Assembly (NCBI RefSeq): GCF_002993325.1
Contig: NZ_PVNO01000027.1
Span: forward strand, 186,001-250,000
Direction: 5' to 3'
Origin: Alteromonas gracilis
GTDB taxonomy: Bacteria > Pseudomonadota > Gammaproteobacteria > Enterobacterales > Alteromonadaceae
DNA: 64,000 bases
The notes below the pieces were generated by a model. The model was not told the DNA's origin. It saw only the letters and a list, made by a program, of their open reading frames with translations, and ran no database searches. Positions 1-9,812 of this stretch are shown here, one piece after another. Position numbers and translations under genes: made by a program. Within the stretch, counting starts at the first letter, position 1, and the number at the start of each line of letters is the position of its first letter.

Positions 1-1308
1 ATGTCACGACTTGCTAATTTTGACAGCTTAACAGGGTTACCCAATAGGCAGTTCGTTCTCGACAATCTAAGGTTAGAATTGGCGAGAGCCAAAAGAAATG
101 AAGAAGACTTGCTTCTGTTGTTCTTTGACTTGGATGGGTTTAAAGGGATCAACGATTCTTTGGGGCATGAAACAGGCGATCTTATCCTTATCGAAGTGGC
201 CGACAGAGTGCAATGTTTACTGCGCGATGGTGACTTGTTTGCCCGTTTAGGTGGTGACGAATTTTTGGTCCTTCCTGATAGAGACGCCTCTACAAAACAC
301 GCACAGAGTCTAGCCAATCGATTAATCACAGCTTTTGACGAACCCTTTGAGCTTCGCGGCCTGTCTTTAACGGTAGGGCTTAGCGTCGGGATAGCTAAAG
401 CATCAGATGCATCGTATGATCTTAGTGAACTTATGAGCAACGCTGACTTGGCTATGTATCGGTCTAAAGCTCGTGGTAGAGGAAGCTACACGCTATTCAC
501 GCCCGATATGGTCGAATCCCATAAGCGAAAACTGCTTTTGGCAAACGGCATCGAAAAGGGCCTTACCAATGACGAGTTCGTGCTTTACTATCAAGTGAAA
601 GTGAATAATGACGGCAGAGTCATTGGCGTAGAGGCATTGATTCGTTGGCAGCATCCTGAATTTGGATTGGTTATGCCCAACGAGTTTATTCCCATTGCAG
701 AGCAGGGGGGCAAAATAACTGCCATAACCCGCTGGGTAATAAAGCGTGTCTGCATTGATATGCCTACCCTCAAGCAATGGGCTTCGTCCCCATTTAGAGC
801 GTCTATTAACTTATCGGGGCATGATTTACGAAGTACGCAACTGTTCGATTATATTTATAGTACTTTTACTGCGCACAACGTTAATCCTGAAAATTTCGAG
901 TTTGAAGTAACGGAAAGTGCCTATCTCGAAAATTTCGCACTTTCTAATAAATTTTTTAGACGTATTGGAAACATGGGATGTGCAATAGCACTTGATGATT
1001 TTGGTACGGGCTACTCGTCGTTGAGTTACCTTACTCAAATAACCATAGATACGCTGAAAGTCGACAGACAATTTGTAATGGAACTTCAAACGTCAGAGCG
1101 AAGTCGCCTAGTAACCGGGGCCATAATCGACCTCGCAAAACGCCTATCTCTATCAGTGTGTGCCGAGGGCATAGAGAATCTTGATCAGTGGGACTATTTG
1201 AAACAGCATGGTTGCGACAACGTTCAAGGTTTCTTATTCAGCAAGCCCATTCCTCTTGCATCGTTGATAGATTCCCCTTGCCACTTTAATAGCGAAGAGT
1301 TTGCCTGA
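1..1308 (+). CDS. GGDEF/EAL cyclic di-GMP turnover protein, 5' end cut by window
   Basis: This protein both makes and degrades cyclic di-GMP by family. The readable part opens at the start of a GGDEF domain (NFDSLTGLPNR), and its GGDEF motif is at residues 84-88. An RDGD inhibitory site sits five residues before that motif. The EAL domain follows, with EAL at 211-213, then FEVTES, DDFGTGYSS and EGIE, so the phosphodiesterase residues look intact. Sequence alone cannot say which activity dominates. An ATG coincides with base 1, but GGDEF/EAL proteins normally carry an N-terminal sensor or membrane region, so I infer that the real gene begins upstream of the window. No clear terminator follows the stop codon. 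Confidence 0.9.
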   Translation: MSRLANFDSLTGLPNRQFVLDNLRLELARAKRNEEDLLLLFFDLDGFKGINDSLGHETGDLILIEVADRVQCLLRDGDLFARLGGDEFLVLPDRDASTKHAQSLANRLITAFDEPFELRGLSLTVGLSVGIAKASDASYDLSELMSNADLAMYRSKARGRGSYTLFTPDMVESHKRKLLLANGIEKGLTNDEFVLYYQVKVNNDGRVIGVEALIRWQHPEFGLVMPNEFIPIAEQGGKITAITRWVIKRVCIDMPTLKQWASSPFRASINLSGHDLRSTQLFDYIYSTFTAHNVNPENFEFEVTESAYLENFALSNKFFRRIGNMGCAIALDDFGTGYSSLSYLTQITIDTLKVDRQFVMELQTSERSRLVTGAIIDLAKRLSLSVCAEGIENLDQWDYLKQHGCDNVQGFLFSKPIPLASLIDSPCHFNSEEFA

Positions 1309-1620
1309 TCCCACGGGAATGCAGACTCACGTTCTCTGACATTCTTTCATATGTGTGTTTCTTAATTGCAACACACTGTATGTTCTTATATGAGTTGGTG
1401 TGAGAAAATATTACTTATTAAACTGATTTGTAAGTGTTTTATCCTCTTGGTCTAAAAATCGCATAATATAAATCGCATAGTAAAAATGTGGTCAATTATG
1501 ATAGTGGTTGATTGAAGACTAGTGATACTATTTATACGCTTTTCCTATTTTTAACGTTACAAATTCGAAGTTAGAAAAAGCGTTCAGAGAAGGATTTTAT
1601 AAGCATTTTGCGGAGGATTC
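1309..1620. other. Intergenic region before the EF-hand gene
   Basis: These 312 bases are AT-rich and hold no convincing gene. They must contain the promoter of the EF-hand gene. I could not pick one pair of -35/-10 boxes with confidence, and I see no strong hairpin or known riboswitch. A good ribosome binding site (cggagg) ends the region just before the next start codon. Confidence 0.5.
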
Positions 1621-1902
1621 ATGATGAAACGTCTCGAAAAAGTTTTCTTAGCACTTTGTGCTGTAGCTGCAGTACAAGCCATATCGGTAGCAGATGCGCA
1701 TGCCAACCCAGCACGCTCACTCTTGCAACAATTAGACACAAATAAAGATGGGCTCATTTCACTTAAAGAAGCGGTTCGTCATACTGGACTACTTCGAAAT
1801 TTTGGGTTGATTGACGACAACGAAGACGGAAAGCTTTCAGAATCTGAATTAGCGAAAAGTAAGTTAACGCCTGGAAACGAAAAACTCACGGCAAGTGAAT
1901 AA
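1621..1902 (+). CDS. Small exported EF-hand calcium-binding protein
   Basis: This 93-residue protein starts with a signal peptide: a basic MMKRLEK stretch, then a hydrophobic run ending near AHA. The mature part is therefore probably periplasmic. It carries two EF-hand loops, DTNKDGLISLKE near residue 38 and DDNEDGKLSESE near residue 64, both with the acidic ligand spacing of the family. Calcium binding is inferred from these loops. The start is supported by the cggagg ribosome binding site. The gene lies about 90 bases before the sensor kinase gene on the same strand with no visible terminator between them, so co-transcription with the GlrK-QseG-GlrR operon is possible. The exact role is unknown. 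Confidence 0.8.
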   Translation: MMKRLEKVFLALCAVAAVQAISVADAHANPARSLLQQLDTNKDGLISLKEAVRHTGLLRNFGLIDDNEDGKLSESELAKSKLTPGNEKLTASE

Positions 1903-1990
1903 CGCAAACAAATAAGCATAAGAGGGTAAGGTTCTGATAAACAAGGTTTCGTTTGGCAAGCGAATAGTCCAGCTAGGTTCGCTCAGGCAG

Positions 1991-3361
1991 TTGACGTTAG
2001 TTAGCTTTTTACTGGCCCTTATTCCTCTTATTGCTCTGCTTTGGCAGAGTCAGAGCGACTTAGCCAAAGTTGGGCAAATGACAACGCTTGAAACACGTTT
2101 TGTGGTAGATGTTGTAGGCGATATGCAGCGCTTAGATAACGCTGTTGTGGATGTTGAGAGAAGTATTCGTCAGTTCGCGGTGCTGAGAAGCGATCAGGTT
2201 GCCTCACTATCGGATAATGCTATCGAGCAGTTCACACTTGCTGCCGATAACTTATGTCAGGCATTGTCGGTTCCCACTACGTGTTCCCACTTATCTGGCC
2301 AACTAAACCAGCTAGCAGACTACCGTACTATTGAAGATCAACTGCTGCTTAATGCTTATTTGGCCTCGATAGGCGATAGCGTGGAACAACTTCGTGACGA
2401 CGTTGAAGCGGTAATTAATGAGCGAGTCCAAGTTCAACAGGACGATCTCAATGCCATGCAAGCTAAACAGGCTTGGTCTACAGCAATGTTAGTGAGTGTC
2501 TCGCTTCTACTTATATTGCTGGGCAGTCAGCTAATTGTTAACCCCGTAAACAACCTCAAAAAAATTATTAGGATCATGGCGCACAGTGACGGTGAATTAC
2601 CGCCACTTTCAACCCAAGCGCCAAGAGAGCTTATCGACGTTGAAAAAGATTTACACTGGCTTTATGACCGCTTACAGCAGCTGGAGCACATCAGAACTGC
2701 ATTGCTGCGACATGCCGCTCATGAGTTAAAAACCCCACTCGCTAGCATTAAAGAAGGCTGTAGTTTGCTTTCCGAAAACGTAGTGGGAGACTTAAATGAA
2801 AGTCAAAGAGAAATTCTGTCATTACTTACATCAAGTACACATCGCTTAAATACGCTGGTGGAGAAGTTACTCGATTACAATCTGCTCTTACAGCAAGCTC
2901 AGCCGAAGGTCGTGAAAAGCGATGCGAAAAAGTTGGTCTCTGCGTGTTTAGAAGATTATGCCTTAGCTATTCAAGATAGAGAAGTAGACGTAAATATCGT
3001 CTCAACTGATGTAAACGTTGATGAAGAATTATTCAGGCGAATACTTGATAACCTAGTCTCTAACGCTGTAGCCCATGGCGCAGTGGGTAGACCAATCAAT
3101 ATTCATCTTTACATCGAAAATGGAAAACTAGTGCTGGATGTGGCTAACCGCGGTAAACGCATAGCGCCAGAATCAGTACCTACATTGTTTGAACCCTTTA
3201 TTCGTGGTCCAGAGCCGAGAAATGACAATGTCATTGGAACTGGTCTTGGGTTATCTATTGTTGCCGATTGTGCTCGACTAATGCATGGTGATGTACGCGT
3301 GGTAGATGTAGACTATGCCGATGTTTGCTTTAGAGTGACCATTCCGCAGCAGGAAAAGTAA
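1991..3361 (+). CDS. glrK: Sensor histidine kinase GlrK (QseE)
   Basis: This is the inner-membrane sensor kinase of the GlrK/GlrR (QseE/QseF) system, which in enterobacteria responds to envelope stress. Numbering from the TTG at 1991, there is a first membrane helix at about 3-19, a periplasmic region, a second helix at about 165-183, a HAMP-like linker, and a HisKA box (HELKTPLAS) with phospho-acceptor H244. An ATPase domain follows with N and G boxes (NLVSNAVAHG, GTGLGLS). The frame is open upstream to 1922 and encodes SLRQL just before the first helix, a motif I recall at the same place in E. coli QseE. The true start may therefore be a non-canonical codon near 1934-1937, which follows agaggg. 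The next gene begins one base after the stop. Confidence 0.85.
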   Translation: MTLVSFLLALIPLIALLWQSQSDLAKVGQMTTLETRFVVDVVGDMQRLDNAVVDVERSIRQFAVLRSDQVASLSDNAIEQFTLAADNLCQALSVPTTCSHLSGQLNQLADYRTIEDQLLLNAYLASIGDSVEQLRDDVEAVINERVQVQQDDLNAMQAKQAWSTAMLVSVSLLLILLGSQLIVNPVNNLKKIIRIMAHSDGELPPLSTQAPRELIDVEKDLHWLYDRLQQLEHIRTALLRHAAHELKTPLASIKEGCSLLSENVVGDLNESQREILSLLTSSTHRLNTLVEKLLDYNLLLQQAQPKVVKSDAKKLVSACLEDYALAIQDREVDVNIVSTDVNVDEELFRRILDNLVSNAVAHGAVGRPINIHLYIENGKLVLDVANRGKRIAPESVPTLFEPFIRGPEPRNDNVIGTGLGLSIVADCARLMHGDVRVVDVDYADVCFRVTIPQQEK

Positions 3362-3362
3362 A

Positions 3363-3947
3363 ATGAGAATAAGTGGTTTAATTGTCGCCTTACTGGTTCT
3401 GACAGGATGTCAGAGTTTAACCAGAAACAATGACAGTGCAGGTGAGCCTGAGAAGGTAACGCCTGTAGTGAAAGTAGAGCGCGGTTTTTGTTTGTTTGAT
3501 GAGCCGCCACAGAATTTTGAAAATAATTGCGATGCAACCTTTTGGTTAAATGCGTGGATTGATGCTGCCAATCAACCTTGGCTAGCGAGAAAGCAAACGT
3601 TGAGTGCTTTGAGCAAGTCGACCTTCGATACGTTACACGCATACATTTTAACGCTGCCCAATGATACGCCTTATCAAGATCGATTAAGAGCGCAATTAGC
3701 ACTTGATGCAATTGCAAATGAACTTACCCCAGCAGCGCAAGAGTTAATAAGGGTTGTCGCCGGTGCACAAAACAATCAGGTTATGCAGCTAGAGTCAGCG
3801 ATGGTTGTGTTAGAGCAAGAGAATACGTCTCGGGGTGAGAAGTTAAAAATGCTCGAAAAAGAAGTAGATAACCTGCGCAAAAAATTAGAAGAATTGTTGC
3901 AAATAGAAGCGACATTGATGGATAAAAACAGGAGTACACAACAGTGA
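3363..3947 (+). CDS. qseG: QseG-like outer-membrane lipoprotein
   Basis: This 194-residue protein has a lipoprotein signal peptide with lipobox LTGC near residue 15, followed by QSL, which favours sorting to the outer membrane. Its C-terminal part, about 140-190, is a charged coiled coil (QENTSRGEKLKMLEKEVDNL). In E. coli the gene between glrK and glrR encodes QseG, a lipoprotein that interacts with the kinase. Position, lipobox and coiled coil support the same assignment here, though sequence conservation in this family is low. The start is one base after the glrK stop and the stop overlaps the glrR GTG start by four bases, so the three genes are translationally linked. Confidence 0.75.
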   Translation: MRISGLIVALLVLTGCQSLTRNNDSAGEPEKVTPVVKVERGFCLFDEPPQNFENNCDATFWLNAWIDAANQPWLARKQTLSALSKSTFDTLHAYILTLPNDTPYQDRLRAQLALDAIANELTPAAQELIRVVAGAQNNQVMQLESAMVVLEQENTSRGEKLKMLEKEVDNLRKKLEELLQIEATLMDKNRSTQQ

Positions 3948-5284
3948 GCGAAAAGGCGAGTAGTAACCCTAACTTATTGTTGGTTGATGATGATAAAAGC
4001 TTATTGCGCCTACTAACCATTCGTTTAGAAGGTGAAGGTTATGAGGTAACCGCGGTTGAAGACGGGCAATCGGCACTGCGAAAACTTCAAAATGAAAGTT
4101 TTGATGTTGTGTTAAGTGACCTACGGATGCCAGGCTTAGATGGCTTAAGTCTGTTTGAAGAAATCATGGGAATTAGAAAGGATATTCCTGTGATCCTTAT
4201 GACAGCTCATGGCACGATTGCCGATGCGGTTGCAGCAACACAGCGTGGTGTGTTTGGTTTCTTGCCAAAGCCCGTGGATCATGACGAATTACGGGCCTTG
4301 CTGCAAAAAGCGCTTAGTCAGTCTCAGGCGGCACAGCCAGGGGACTGGGCAAAAGATATCATCACCCGTTCTCCAGAGATGCTAAACGTGTTAGACCAAG
4401 CGTTTCGAATTGCCAAGCGAGAAGTGTCTGTCCTTATCAGTGGAGCGAGTGGAACGGGTAAAGAATTACTTGCTAATGCTATTCATAAAGCGAGTAACCG
4501 CAGTGATAAACCATTTGTAGCGATTAACTGCGGTGCATTGCCAGAAAACTTGCTTGAATCAGAACTTTTCGGCCATGCTAAAGGGGCATTTACTGGCGCG
4601 GTTGCTGCGCATCCCGGTTTATTTAGAGAAGCGGACGGCGGTACGCTTTTTCTTGACGAAATTGGTGATATGCCAATGACCCTCCAAGTTAAATTATTGC
4701 GCGCGCTGCAGGAGCGTCAGATTCGTCCAGTGGGTAGCAGCAAGCATGTAGATATCGATGTGCGTATCATTTCAGCAACGCATAAAGACTTGCACAAAGA
4801 AATGGAAGAAGGCACCTTCCGTGAAGATTTATACTATCGCTTAAACGTAGTGAATTTAAAGCTTCCATCACTTAAATCGAGAAGTGAAGATATTCCTCTT
4901 CTTGCGCGTTCTCTGTTGCAACAGAGTGCACAGCGACACGGTGTTAACGCAAGTCAGTTCTCTGATGATGCGATGCAGCAGCTCGTAACGTCATCATGGC
5001 CTGGCAATGTGCGTCAATTGGTCAATGTGGTAGAGCAATGCGTAGCGTTAACACAAACCCCAGTGATACCGCTTCATTTGGTAGAGCAGGCGCTATCAGC
5101 AACTAAGCAAAGCTGGCCTACGCTCACAGAAGCCCGGGATGCCTTCGAGCAGCAATATCTGCACAAGCTTCTTAAAATGACCGATGGAAATGTGACGCGT
5201 GCGGCAGAGTTAGCCGGCAGAAACCGCACTGATATGCACAAGCTAATGAAAAAGCACGAGCTGGATGCAGCTGACTTTAGGTAA
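3944..5284 (+). CDS. glrR: Sigma-54-dependent response regulator GlrR (QseF)
   Basis: This is an NtrC-type transcription activator working with sigma-54 RNA polymerase. The receiver domain at 10-120 has the acidic pair (VDDD), phospho-acceptor D59 (LSDLRMPG) and a conserved lysine (LPKPVD). The AAA+ domain has Walker A GASGTGKE at 167-174, the sigma-54 loop GAFTGA at 214-219 and Walker B acidic residue D238 in LDEIGD. A Fis-like helix-turn-helix ends the protein. At 446 residues it matches E. coli GlrR (444). GTG at 3944 overlaps the qseG stop. In E. coli the regulator activates small-RNA and rpoE promoters; its targets here are not visible in the window. A strong bidirectional terminator follows. 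Confidence 0.92.
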   Translation: MSEKASSNPNLLLVDDDKSLLRLLTIRLEGEGYEVTAVEDGQSALRKLQNESFDVVLSDLRMPGLDGLSLFEEIMGIRKDIPVILMTAHGTIADAVAATQRGVFGFLPKPVDHDELRALLQKALSQSQAAQPGDWAKDIITRSPEMLNVLDQAFRIAKREVSVLISGASGTGKELLANAIHKASNRSDKPFVAINCGALPENLLESELFGHAKGAFTGAVAAHPGLFREADGGTLFLDEIGDMPMTLQVKLLRALQERQIRPVGSSKHVDIDVRIISATHKDLHKEMEEGTFREDLYYRLNVVNLKLPSLKSRSEDIPLLARSLLQQSAQRHGVNASQFSDDAMQQLVTSSWPGNVRQLVNVVEQCVALTQTPVIPLHLVEQALSATKQSWPTLTEARDAFEQQYLHKLLKMTDGNVTRAAELAGRNRTDMHKLMKKHELDAADFR

Positions 5285-5300
5285 GTCAAATAACATCTAA

Positions 5301-5352
5301 AACCAAAAAAACGCATCGTTTAATTTATTTATCGATGCGTTTTTTTTGGTTT
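5301..5352. terminator. Bidirectional rho-independent terminator after glrR
   Basis: The stem acgcatcg (5311-5318) pairs with cgatgcgt (5333-5340). An A-run lies on the left and a T-run on the right, so it can stop the glrR operon on the plus strand and the GAF gene on the minus strand. Confidence 0.9.
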
Positions 5353-5394
5353 TAACAAAGGTGGGAGGTGTTATACCCATTAATTCTCAGATTC

Positions 5395-5871
5395 TTAGGG
5401 TTTTGTAAAAATGATGGTTTCAACAAGTCGAGCGTAATGCTTTAGCTTATTGATTTCGTCTTCAGTAAACTCACGCGCTTTATCATAAAGCAAACAAAGC
5501 GTGCCTAGTTCATAGCCATCCTGGTTGCGTAAAATAACGCCCGCATAAGCGCGAATGAACGGGCTACCCGTTACCAATGGGTTGTTAGCAAAAAGTTTAT
5601 CTGCTGTAGCATCCGGAACGATAAGATATTCTTCCTCCGCAATAGCATACGTACAAAATGAAATGTTGCGCGGGGTTTCGGCTACGTCCATACATTGTCT
5701 AGACTTAAACCATTGACGGTCTTCTGCCACTAAGCTTACTAGACAAGTTTTACAATCGAATTCAGCTTGTACTTCTTTAGTAAGCGCATCTAGTCGCTCA
5801 TCGGGCGATGTGTCTAAAATGTTCAATGAATGCAGCGCATCTAGACGTTCTTTTTCATACTGAATATCCAT
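5395..5871 (-). CDS. Stand-alone GAF domain protein
   Basis: This 158-residue cytosolic protein is almost entirely one GAF domain. It has the N-terminal helix ERLDALHSLNILDTSPDERLD seen in GAF proteins that often precede GGDEF domains, then the core (CLVSLVAEDRQWFKS) and GTLCLLYD near the end. GAF domains bind small ligands or act in redox or nitric-oxide sensing. The exposed cysteines (CKTC, CMDV, ISFCTYA) could matter for that, but this is speculative. There is no output domain, so it must act through a partner or bind a ligand directly. It stands alone, ends at the shared terminator, and lies 83 bases downstream of the DUF72 gene on the same strand. Confidence 0.8.
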   Translation of the reverse strand: MDIQYEKERLDALHSLNILDTSPDERLDALTKEVQAEFDCKTCLVSLVAEDRQWFKSRQCMDVAETPRNISFCTYAIAEEEYLIVPDATADKLFANNPLVTGSPFIRAYAGVILRNQDGYELGTLCLLYDKAREFTEDEINKLKHYARLVETIIFTKP

Positions 5872-5954
5872 ACTCTTCCCTAATTTAAATCAAGCCGAAA
5901 GAAAAAGCGCCCTAGCTAGCGCTCTGAAGGTTTAGATTAGAAAATATTAATAAA

Positions 5955-6863
5955 TCAAAACAGCGCATTTTGCGCGGGTTGATACCTTAAAGCAAGATTA
6001 TTCAGCTTATAGTGTGATGAATAATCGTTATAAATATCAATAAGCTGTTGAGCAAGCCAGGGGGCGTCTTTGTTGTCGGGGCGGTGACAGAAGAAATACA
6101 CGTCTTTTCCTTCTTCTTGCCACTGACACACTTTCTTCACCCAAGGTAATAAACAACGTCTATTATCTTCATCCACATCGTTCCCTACAAAGCGCACAAT
6201 CGGAGTATTACCTGTAGCTATTACGTTTACGGGAACTCGGGGCTTTTTCTGCCTGACTTCTTCAAACATCGCACGTCGAACTGTTCCCCCTGCATCTAAA
6301 GACCCAGTAAATAGCGCTCGGGTGTCCATAATAATTCTATTTGCACCGTGTCGAATTAAAAGTTGGTTAAGTGCTTTTTCTTCATCACCTTTAGCGAAAA
6401 ACGCCAAGTGTCGCACTTCAACCGCCACGTTTATTTCTTGCGGCAGTGCGGCTAAAAATGTATCCAGAACGGAAAGTTTTTCTGGGCCGAAAGAAGCGGG
6501 GAGTTGCAACATCATTACCCCGAGCTTTTCTTTTAGCGGCCTTAGCAAAGTAAGCTGTTGGGCAACTTCTTCATCACAATACTGCAATTGATTTAGATGA
6601 GTAATGTTCTGGTGAAACTTAAAAGTAAATCGAAAACCCTCGGGCACCGACTCGCACCATCTCGCTACAGCATCTTCGTTGGGAAGTGAGTAAAACGTGG
6701 TATTCCCTTCAACCGTATTACATTCCTTTGCGTATAGCGACAACCCATTATCAGACTTGGGGTAATTAGCAAACCATGAGCTTGGCCAATGGCTGTGTTG
6801 CCACATCGGTAACCCAATGTAGAGATTTCCTCGGGATATAGCGGAATTGTGCATATTTGTCAT
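5955..6863 (-). CDS. DUF72 (YecE-like) TIM-barrel protein
   Basis: This 302-residue protein belongs to the DUF72/YecE family, whose members adopt a TIM barrel and have no settled biochemical function. Family signatures are the N-terminal YIGLPMW, the VEGNTTFYSLP motif near residue 53, FTFKFHQNITH, the VAVEVRH strand and a C-terminal VYFFCHRPDN segment. It is divergent from aspS, and yecE also lies near aspS in E. coli, which supports the assignment. Length is slightly above the usual 250-290. No metal-binding pattern is obvious. Confidence 0.85.
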   Translation of the reverse strand: MTNMHNSAISRGNLYIGLPMWQHSHWPSSWFANYPKSDNGLSLYAKECNTVEGNTTFYSLPNEDAVARWCESVPEGFRFTFKFHQNITHLNQLQYCDEEVAQQLTLLRPLKEKLGVMMLQLPASFGPEKLSVLDTFLAALPQEINVAVEVRHLAFFAKGDEEKALNQLLIRHGANRIIMDTRALFTGSLDAGGTVRRAMFEEVRQKKPRVPVNVIATGNTPIVRFVGNDVDEDNRRCLLPWVKKVCQWQEEGKDVYFFCHRPDNKDAPWLAQQLIDIYNDYSSHYKLNNLALRYQPAQNALF

Positions 6864-7053
6864 TGGGCTTTATGAAGCATTTGTTTATACTATGCGACCT
6901 TTAAATCATTACATTATGCATGTAGTGGGCGGGCCAGCTAATTGGCCAGCAAGTTTACGCGATTTTTGGCAAAGTCTTAAGCCCAAAAGTAAGCGGTTTT
7001 GAACGCCAATTCACTGCATGCGAAGCAAGAAAAAACATCAGGGGTCAAGGACC

Positions 7054-8814
7054 ATGCGCACAGATTACTGTGGGAATATCGATTCATCATACATTGGACA
7101 AGAAGTTACCCTTTGCGGGTGGGTTAACAAGCGTCGCGATTTAGGCGGTGTCATTTTCATCGACTTACGCGACCGCGAAGGTATCGTACAAGTGGTGTTC
7201 GACCCAGATTTGCCCGACGTGCTATCGGTAGCTAACACGTTACGTGGTGAATTCTGCGTAAAGCTAACGGGTAAAGTACGCGCGCGCCCTGAAGGTCAAG
7301 TTAACAAAGACATGCGCACAGGTGAAGTTGAGATCTTAGGCACTGGCCTTGAAGTCATCAATAAATCTGACGTGCTTCCACTAGACTGGAACCAAGAAAA
7401 CTCAGAAGAACAGCGCCTTCGTTACCGTTACCTAGACCTTCGCCGCCCGGTAATGAGCCAACGCTTACAATTCCGTGCAAAAGTAACGGGTGCTGTACGT
7501 CGCTTTTTAGAAGAAGAAGGTTTCCTTGATATTGAAACACCTATTCTTACTAAGGCAACGCCAGAAGGTGCACGTGACTACCTAGTGCCAAGCCGCACGC
7601 ACAAAGGTGAGTTCTTTGCACTTCCGCAATCGCCACAGCTTTTCAAACAGCTTCTGATGATGTCGGGTATGGACCGTTACTATCAAATCGTTAAGTGCTT
7701 CCGCGACGAAGACTTACGTGCCGACCGTCAGCCAGAATTTACCCAAATCGATATTGAGACCACGTTCTTAGACGCTGATGGAGTAATGTCAATTACTGAG
7801 CGCATGATCCGCGACTTGTTCAACAAAATGCTAAACGTTGACCTTGGCGACTTCCCGCGCATGACTTATAAAGAAGCCATGACGCGCTTTGGTAGCGACA
7901 AGCCAGACCTACGTAACCCACTAGAATTAACCGACGTAGCAGACTTGCTTGCAGACGTTGACTTTAAAGTATTCAGCGGCCCGGCAAACGACCCTAAAGG
8001 TCGCGTAGCGGCTATTCGCGTACCAGGTGGTGCATCGCTCTCGCGCAAGCAAATTGACGAATACACTAAATTTGTCGGTATTTACGGCGCGAAAGGTCTG
8101 GCGTGGATTAAAGTTAATGATGCGGGTGCAGGACTTGAAGGCTTGCAGTCGCCAATTCTTAAATTCCTTACGGAAGACATCACTAACGCCATGTTAGAAC
8201 GCACTGGCGCGCAAAGTGGCGATATTCTATTGTTCGGTGCAGACAGCTACACTGTGGTTACCGAAGCTATGGGCGCTCTTCGTCTCAAGCTTGGTGAAGA
8301 CTTTGAGCTTCTTGAAGGCGATTGGAAACCTCTTTGGGTTGTTGACTTCCCGATGTTTGAAGAGTTCGATGGTCAGCTTCACGCTATCCACCATCCGTTC
8401 ACAGCACCACGTGGACTAACGCCAGATGAACTTAAAGCTAACCCAGCTGAAGCCTTATCTGACGCTTACGATATGGTATTAAACGGTGTTGAATTAGGCG
8501 GTGGTTCTGTACGTATTCACAATGAAGATATGCAATCTACGGTATTCAGCATTCTTGGCATAGACGATGAAGAAGCGAAGAACAAGTTTGGTTTCTTGCT
8601 TGATGCACTGCGTTTTGGTGCGCCGCCGCATGCAGGTCTTGCGTTTGGTCTCGACCGCTTGGTAATGCTTATGACTGGTGCAACCTCTATTCGCGATGTT
8701 ATGGCATTCCCGAAAACGACTACAGCGGCATGTCCGTTAACATCGGCGCCTAGTCCTGCAAATCCTCAGCAGCTTGAAGAGCTAGCTATTGCAACGGTGA
8801 AAAAGCAATCATAA
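7054..8814 (+). CDS. aspS: Aspartyl-tRNA synthetase
   Basis: This cytosolic class II synthetase charges tRNA-Asp. The frame opens at 7018, but the family begins MRTDYCG, which places the start at ATG 7054 behind tcaagg and gives 586 residues (E. coli 590). An N-terminal OB fold ([23 protein letters not shown]) binds the anticodon. Class II motif 2 ([18 protein letters not shown]) and motif 3 ([12 protein letters not shown]) are present, as is the bacterial insertion domain. nudB follows after three bases, then ruvC, giving an aspS-nudB-ruvCAB run that resembles E. coli without yebC. Confidence 0.97.
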   Translation: MRTDYCGNIDSSYIGQEVTLCGWVNKRRDLGGVIFIDLRDREGIVQVVFDPDLPDVLSVANTLRGEFCVKLTGKVRARPEGQVNKDMRTGEVEILGTGLEVINKSDVLPLDWNQENSEEQRLRYRYLDLRRPVMSQRLQFRAKVTGAVRRFLEEEGFLDIETPILTKATPEGARDYLVPSRTHKGEFFALPQSPQLFKQLLMMSGMDRYYQIVKCFRDEDLRADRQPEFTQIDIETTFLDADGVMSITERMIRDLFNKMLNVDLGDFPRMTYKEAMTRFGSDKPDLRNPLELTDVADLLADVDFKVFSGPANDPKGRVAAIRVPGGASLSRKQIDEYTKFVGIYGAKGLAWIKVNDAGAGLEGLQSPILKFLTEDITNAMLERTGAQSGDILLFGADSYTVVTEAMGALRLKLGEDFELLEGDWKPLWVVDFPMFEEFDGQLHAIHHPFTAPRGLTPDELKANPAEALSDAYDMVLNGVELGGGSVRIHNEDMQSTVFSILGIDDEEAKNKFGFLLDALRFGAPPHAGLAFGLDRLVMLMTGATSIRDVMAFPKTTTAACPLTSAPSPANPQQLEELAIATVKKQS

Positions 8815-8817
8815 TTT

Positions 8818-9258
8818 ATGGCGTATAAGAAGCCTGAATCTGCACTGGTAGTGTTGTATGACCAACACTACCGAGTGCTGCTTTTACAGCGGCAAGACGA
8901 TCCTACCTTTTGGCAGTCGGTAACAGGCGCACTGGAAGATGGCGAGCTGCCCCTAGAAACAGCATATCGCGAGGTGCGTGAAGAAATTGGCATCGATGCC
9001 AAAGCACACGGATTTGTGGTTAACGACCACGGTAAGCAAAACAAATATGTTATCCGTAGCCGCTGGCTACACCGTTATCCCCCAGGAACTGTGCACAATA
9101 CAGAGCACGTATTTTCCCTTCAAATAAACAGCGATTTACCCATTGTTTTAACAGAGCACTTGCAGTACGAATGGGTGTCAAAAGATGAAGCGCTCACGCG
9201 TTTATGGTCTCCCTCAAATAGAGAAGCGGTATCTTTGTTTGTACCGAGTGTGCCTTAA
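8818..9258 (+). CDS. nudB: Dihydroneopterin triphosphate diphosphatase (Nudix)
   Basis: NudB removes pyrophosphate from dihydroneopterin triphosphate in folate synthesis. The Nudix box is complete: GALEDGEL followed by REVREEIGI, spaced as GX5EX7REUXEEXGU, at about residues 39-61. The family feature [10 protein letters not shown] precedes it. The protein is 146 residues, close to E. coli NudB (150). The gene starts three bases after the aspS stop and its TAA overlaps the ruvC ATG, so the set is translationally coupled. The position between aspS and ruvC is the same as in E. coli, which separates it from other Nudix proteins. Confidence 0.92.
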   Translation: MAYKKPESALVVLYDQHYRVLLLQRQDDPTFWQSVTGALEDGELPLETAYREVREEIGIDAKAHGFVVNDHGKQNKYVIRSRWLHRYPPGTVHNTEHVFSLQINSDLPIVLTEHLQYEWVSKDEALTRLWSPSNREAVSLFVPSVP

Positions 9259-9776
9259 TGGTTATACTGGGTATAGATCCAGGTTCTCGGATTACAGGCT
9301 ACGGTTTAATTGCGCGTAAGCAAGGTAAACTGGTGTATGTGGCAAGTGGATGTATTCGCGTTGGAACGGCAGATTTGCCTTCTCGTCTTGCTAACATTTT
9401 TACCGGCGTTGGCGATATTATTCGTCAATATAAACCTGAACAGTTTGCTATTGAGCAAGTATTCATGGCGAAAAACCCTGATTCAGCGTTAAAGCTTGGT
9501 CAAGCGAGAGGTGCGGCTATTGTAGCTGCCACGCAAGCGCAGCTTCCTGTTGCCGAATACAGTGCAAGGCAAATAAAGCAGTCGGTCGTAGGGAAAGGTG
9601 GCGCAGATAAAACGCAAGTTCAGCATATGGTTAAACATCTTTTGAGTTTAAGCGGCACACCTCAGGCTGATGCTGCCGACGCCTTAGCCGTTGCCTTGTG
9701 TCATGCACATACCGAACAGAGCCTGATAAACATGGCAGGACAAGCACGAAAAACCGTTCGTGGTCGTTTGCGCTAA
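9258..9776 (+). CDS. ruvC: Holliday junction endonuclease RuvC
   Basis: RuvC resolves Holliday junctions by symmetric cleavage during recombinational repair. The RNase H-like fold shows the first acidic residue D7 (LGIDPGSR), a glutamate in FAIEQVF near 67, and the C-terminal acidic pair in [14 protein letters not shown]. At 172 residues it matches E. coli (173). The ATG overlaps the nudB stop. ruvA and ruvB lie directly downstream, so all three RuvABC components are made from one locus. Confidence 0.97.
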   Translation: MVILGIDPGSRITGYGLIARKQGKLVYVASGCIRVGTADLPSRLANIFTGVGDIIRQYKPEQFAIEQVFMAKNPDSALKLGQARGAAIVAATQAQLPVAEYSARQIKQSVVGKGGADKTQVQHMVKHLLSLSGTPQADAADALAVALCHAHTEQSLINMAGQARKTVRGRLR

Positions 9777-9812
9777 ACCTGCCTAAAGCTCACGGTTTTA
9801 CAGAGATAATTC

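Noticed and set aside
493..1089. Several minus-strand open frames opposite the GGDEF/EAL gene
   Set aside because: They overlap a strongly conserved coding frame, lack ribosome binding sites and have no recognisable domain.
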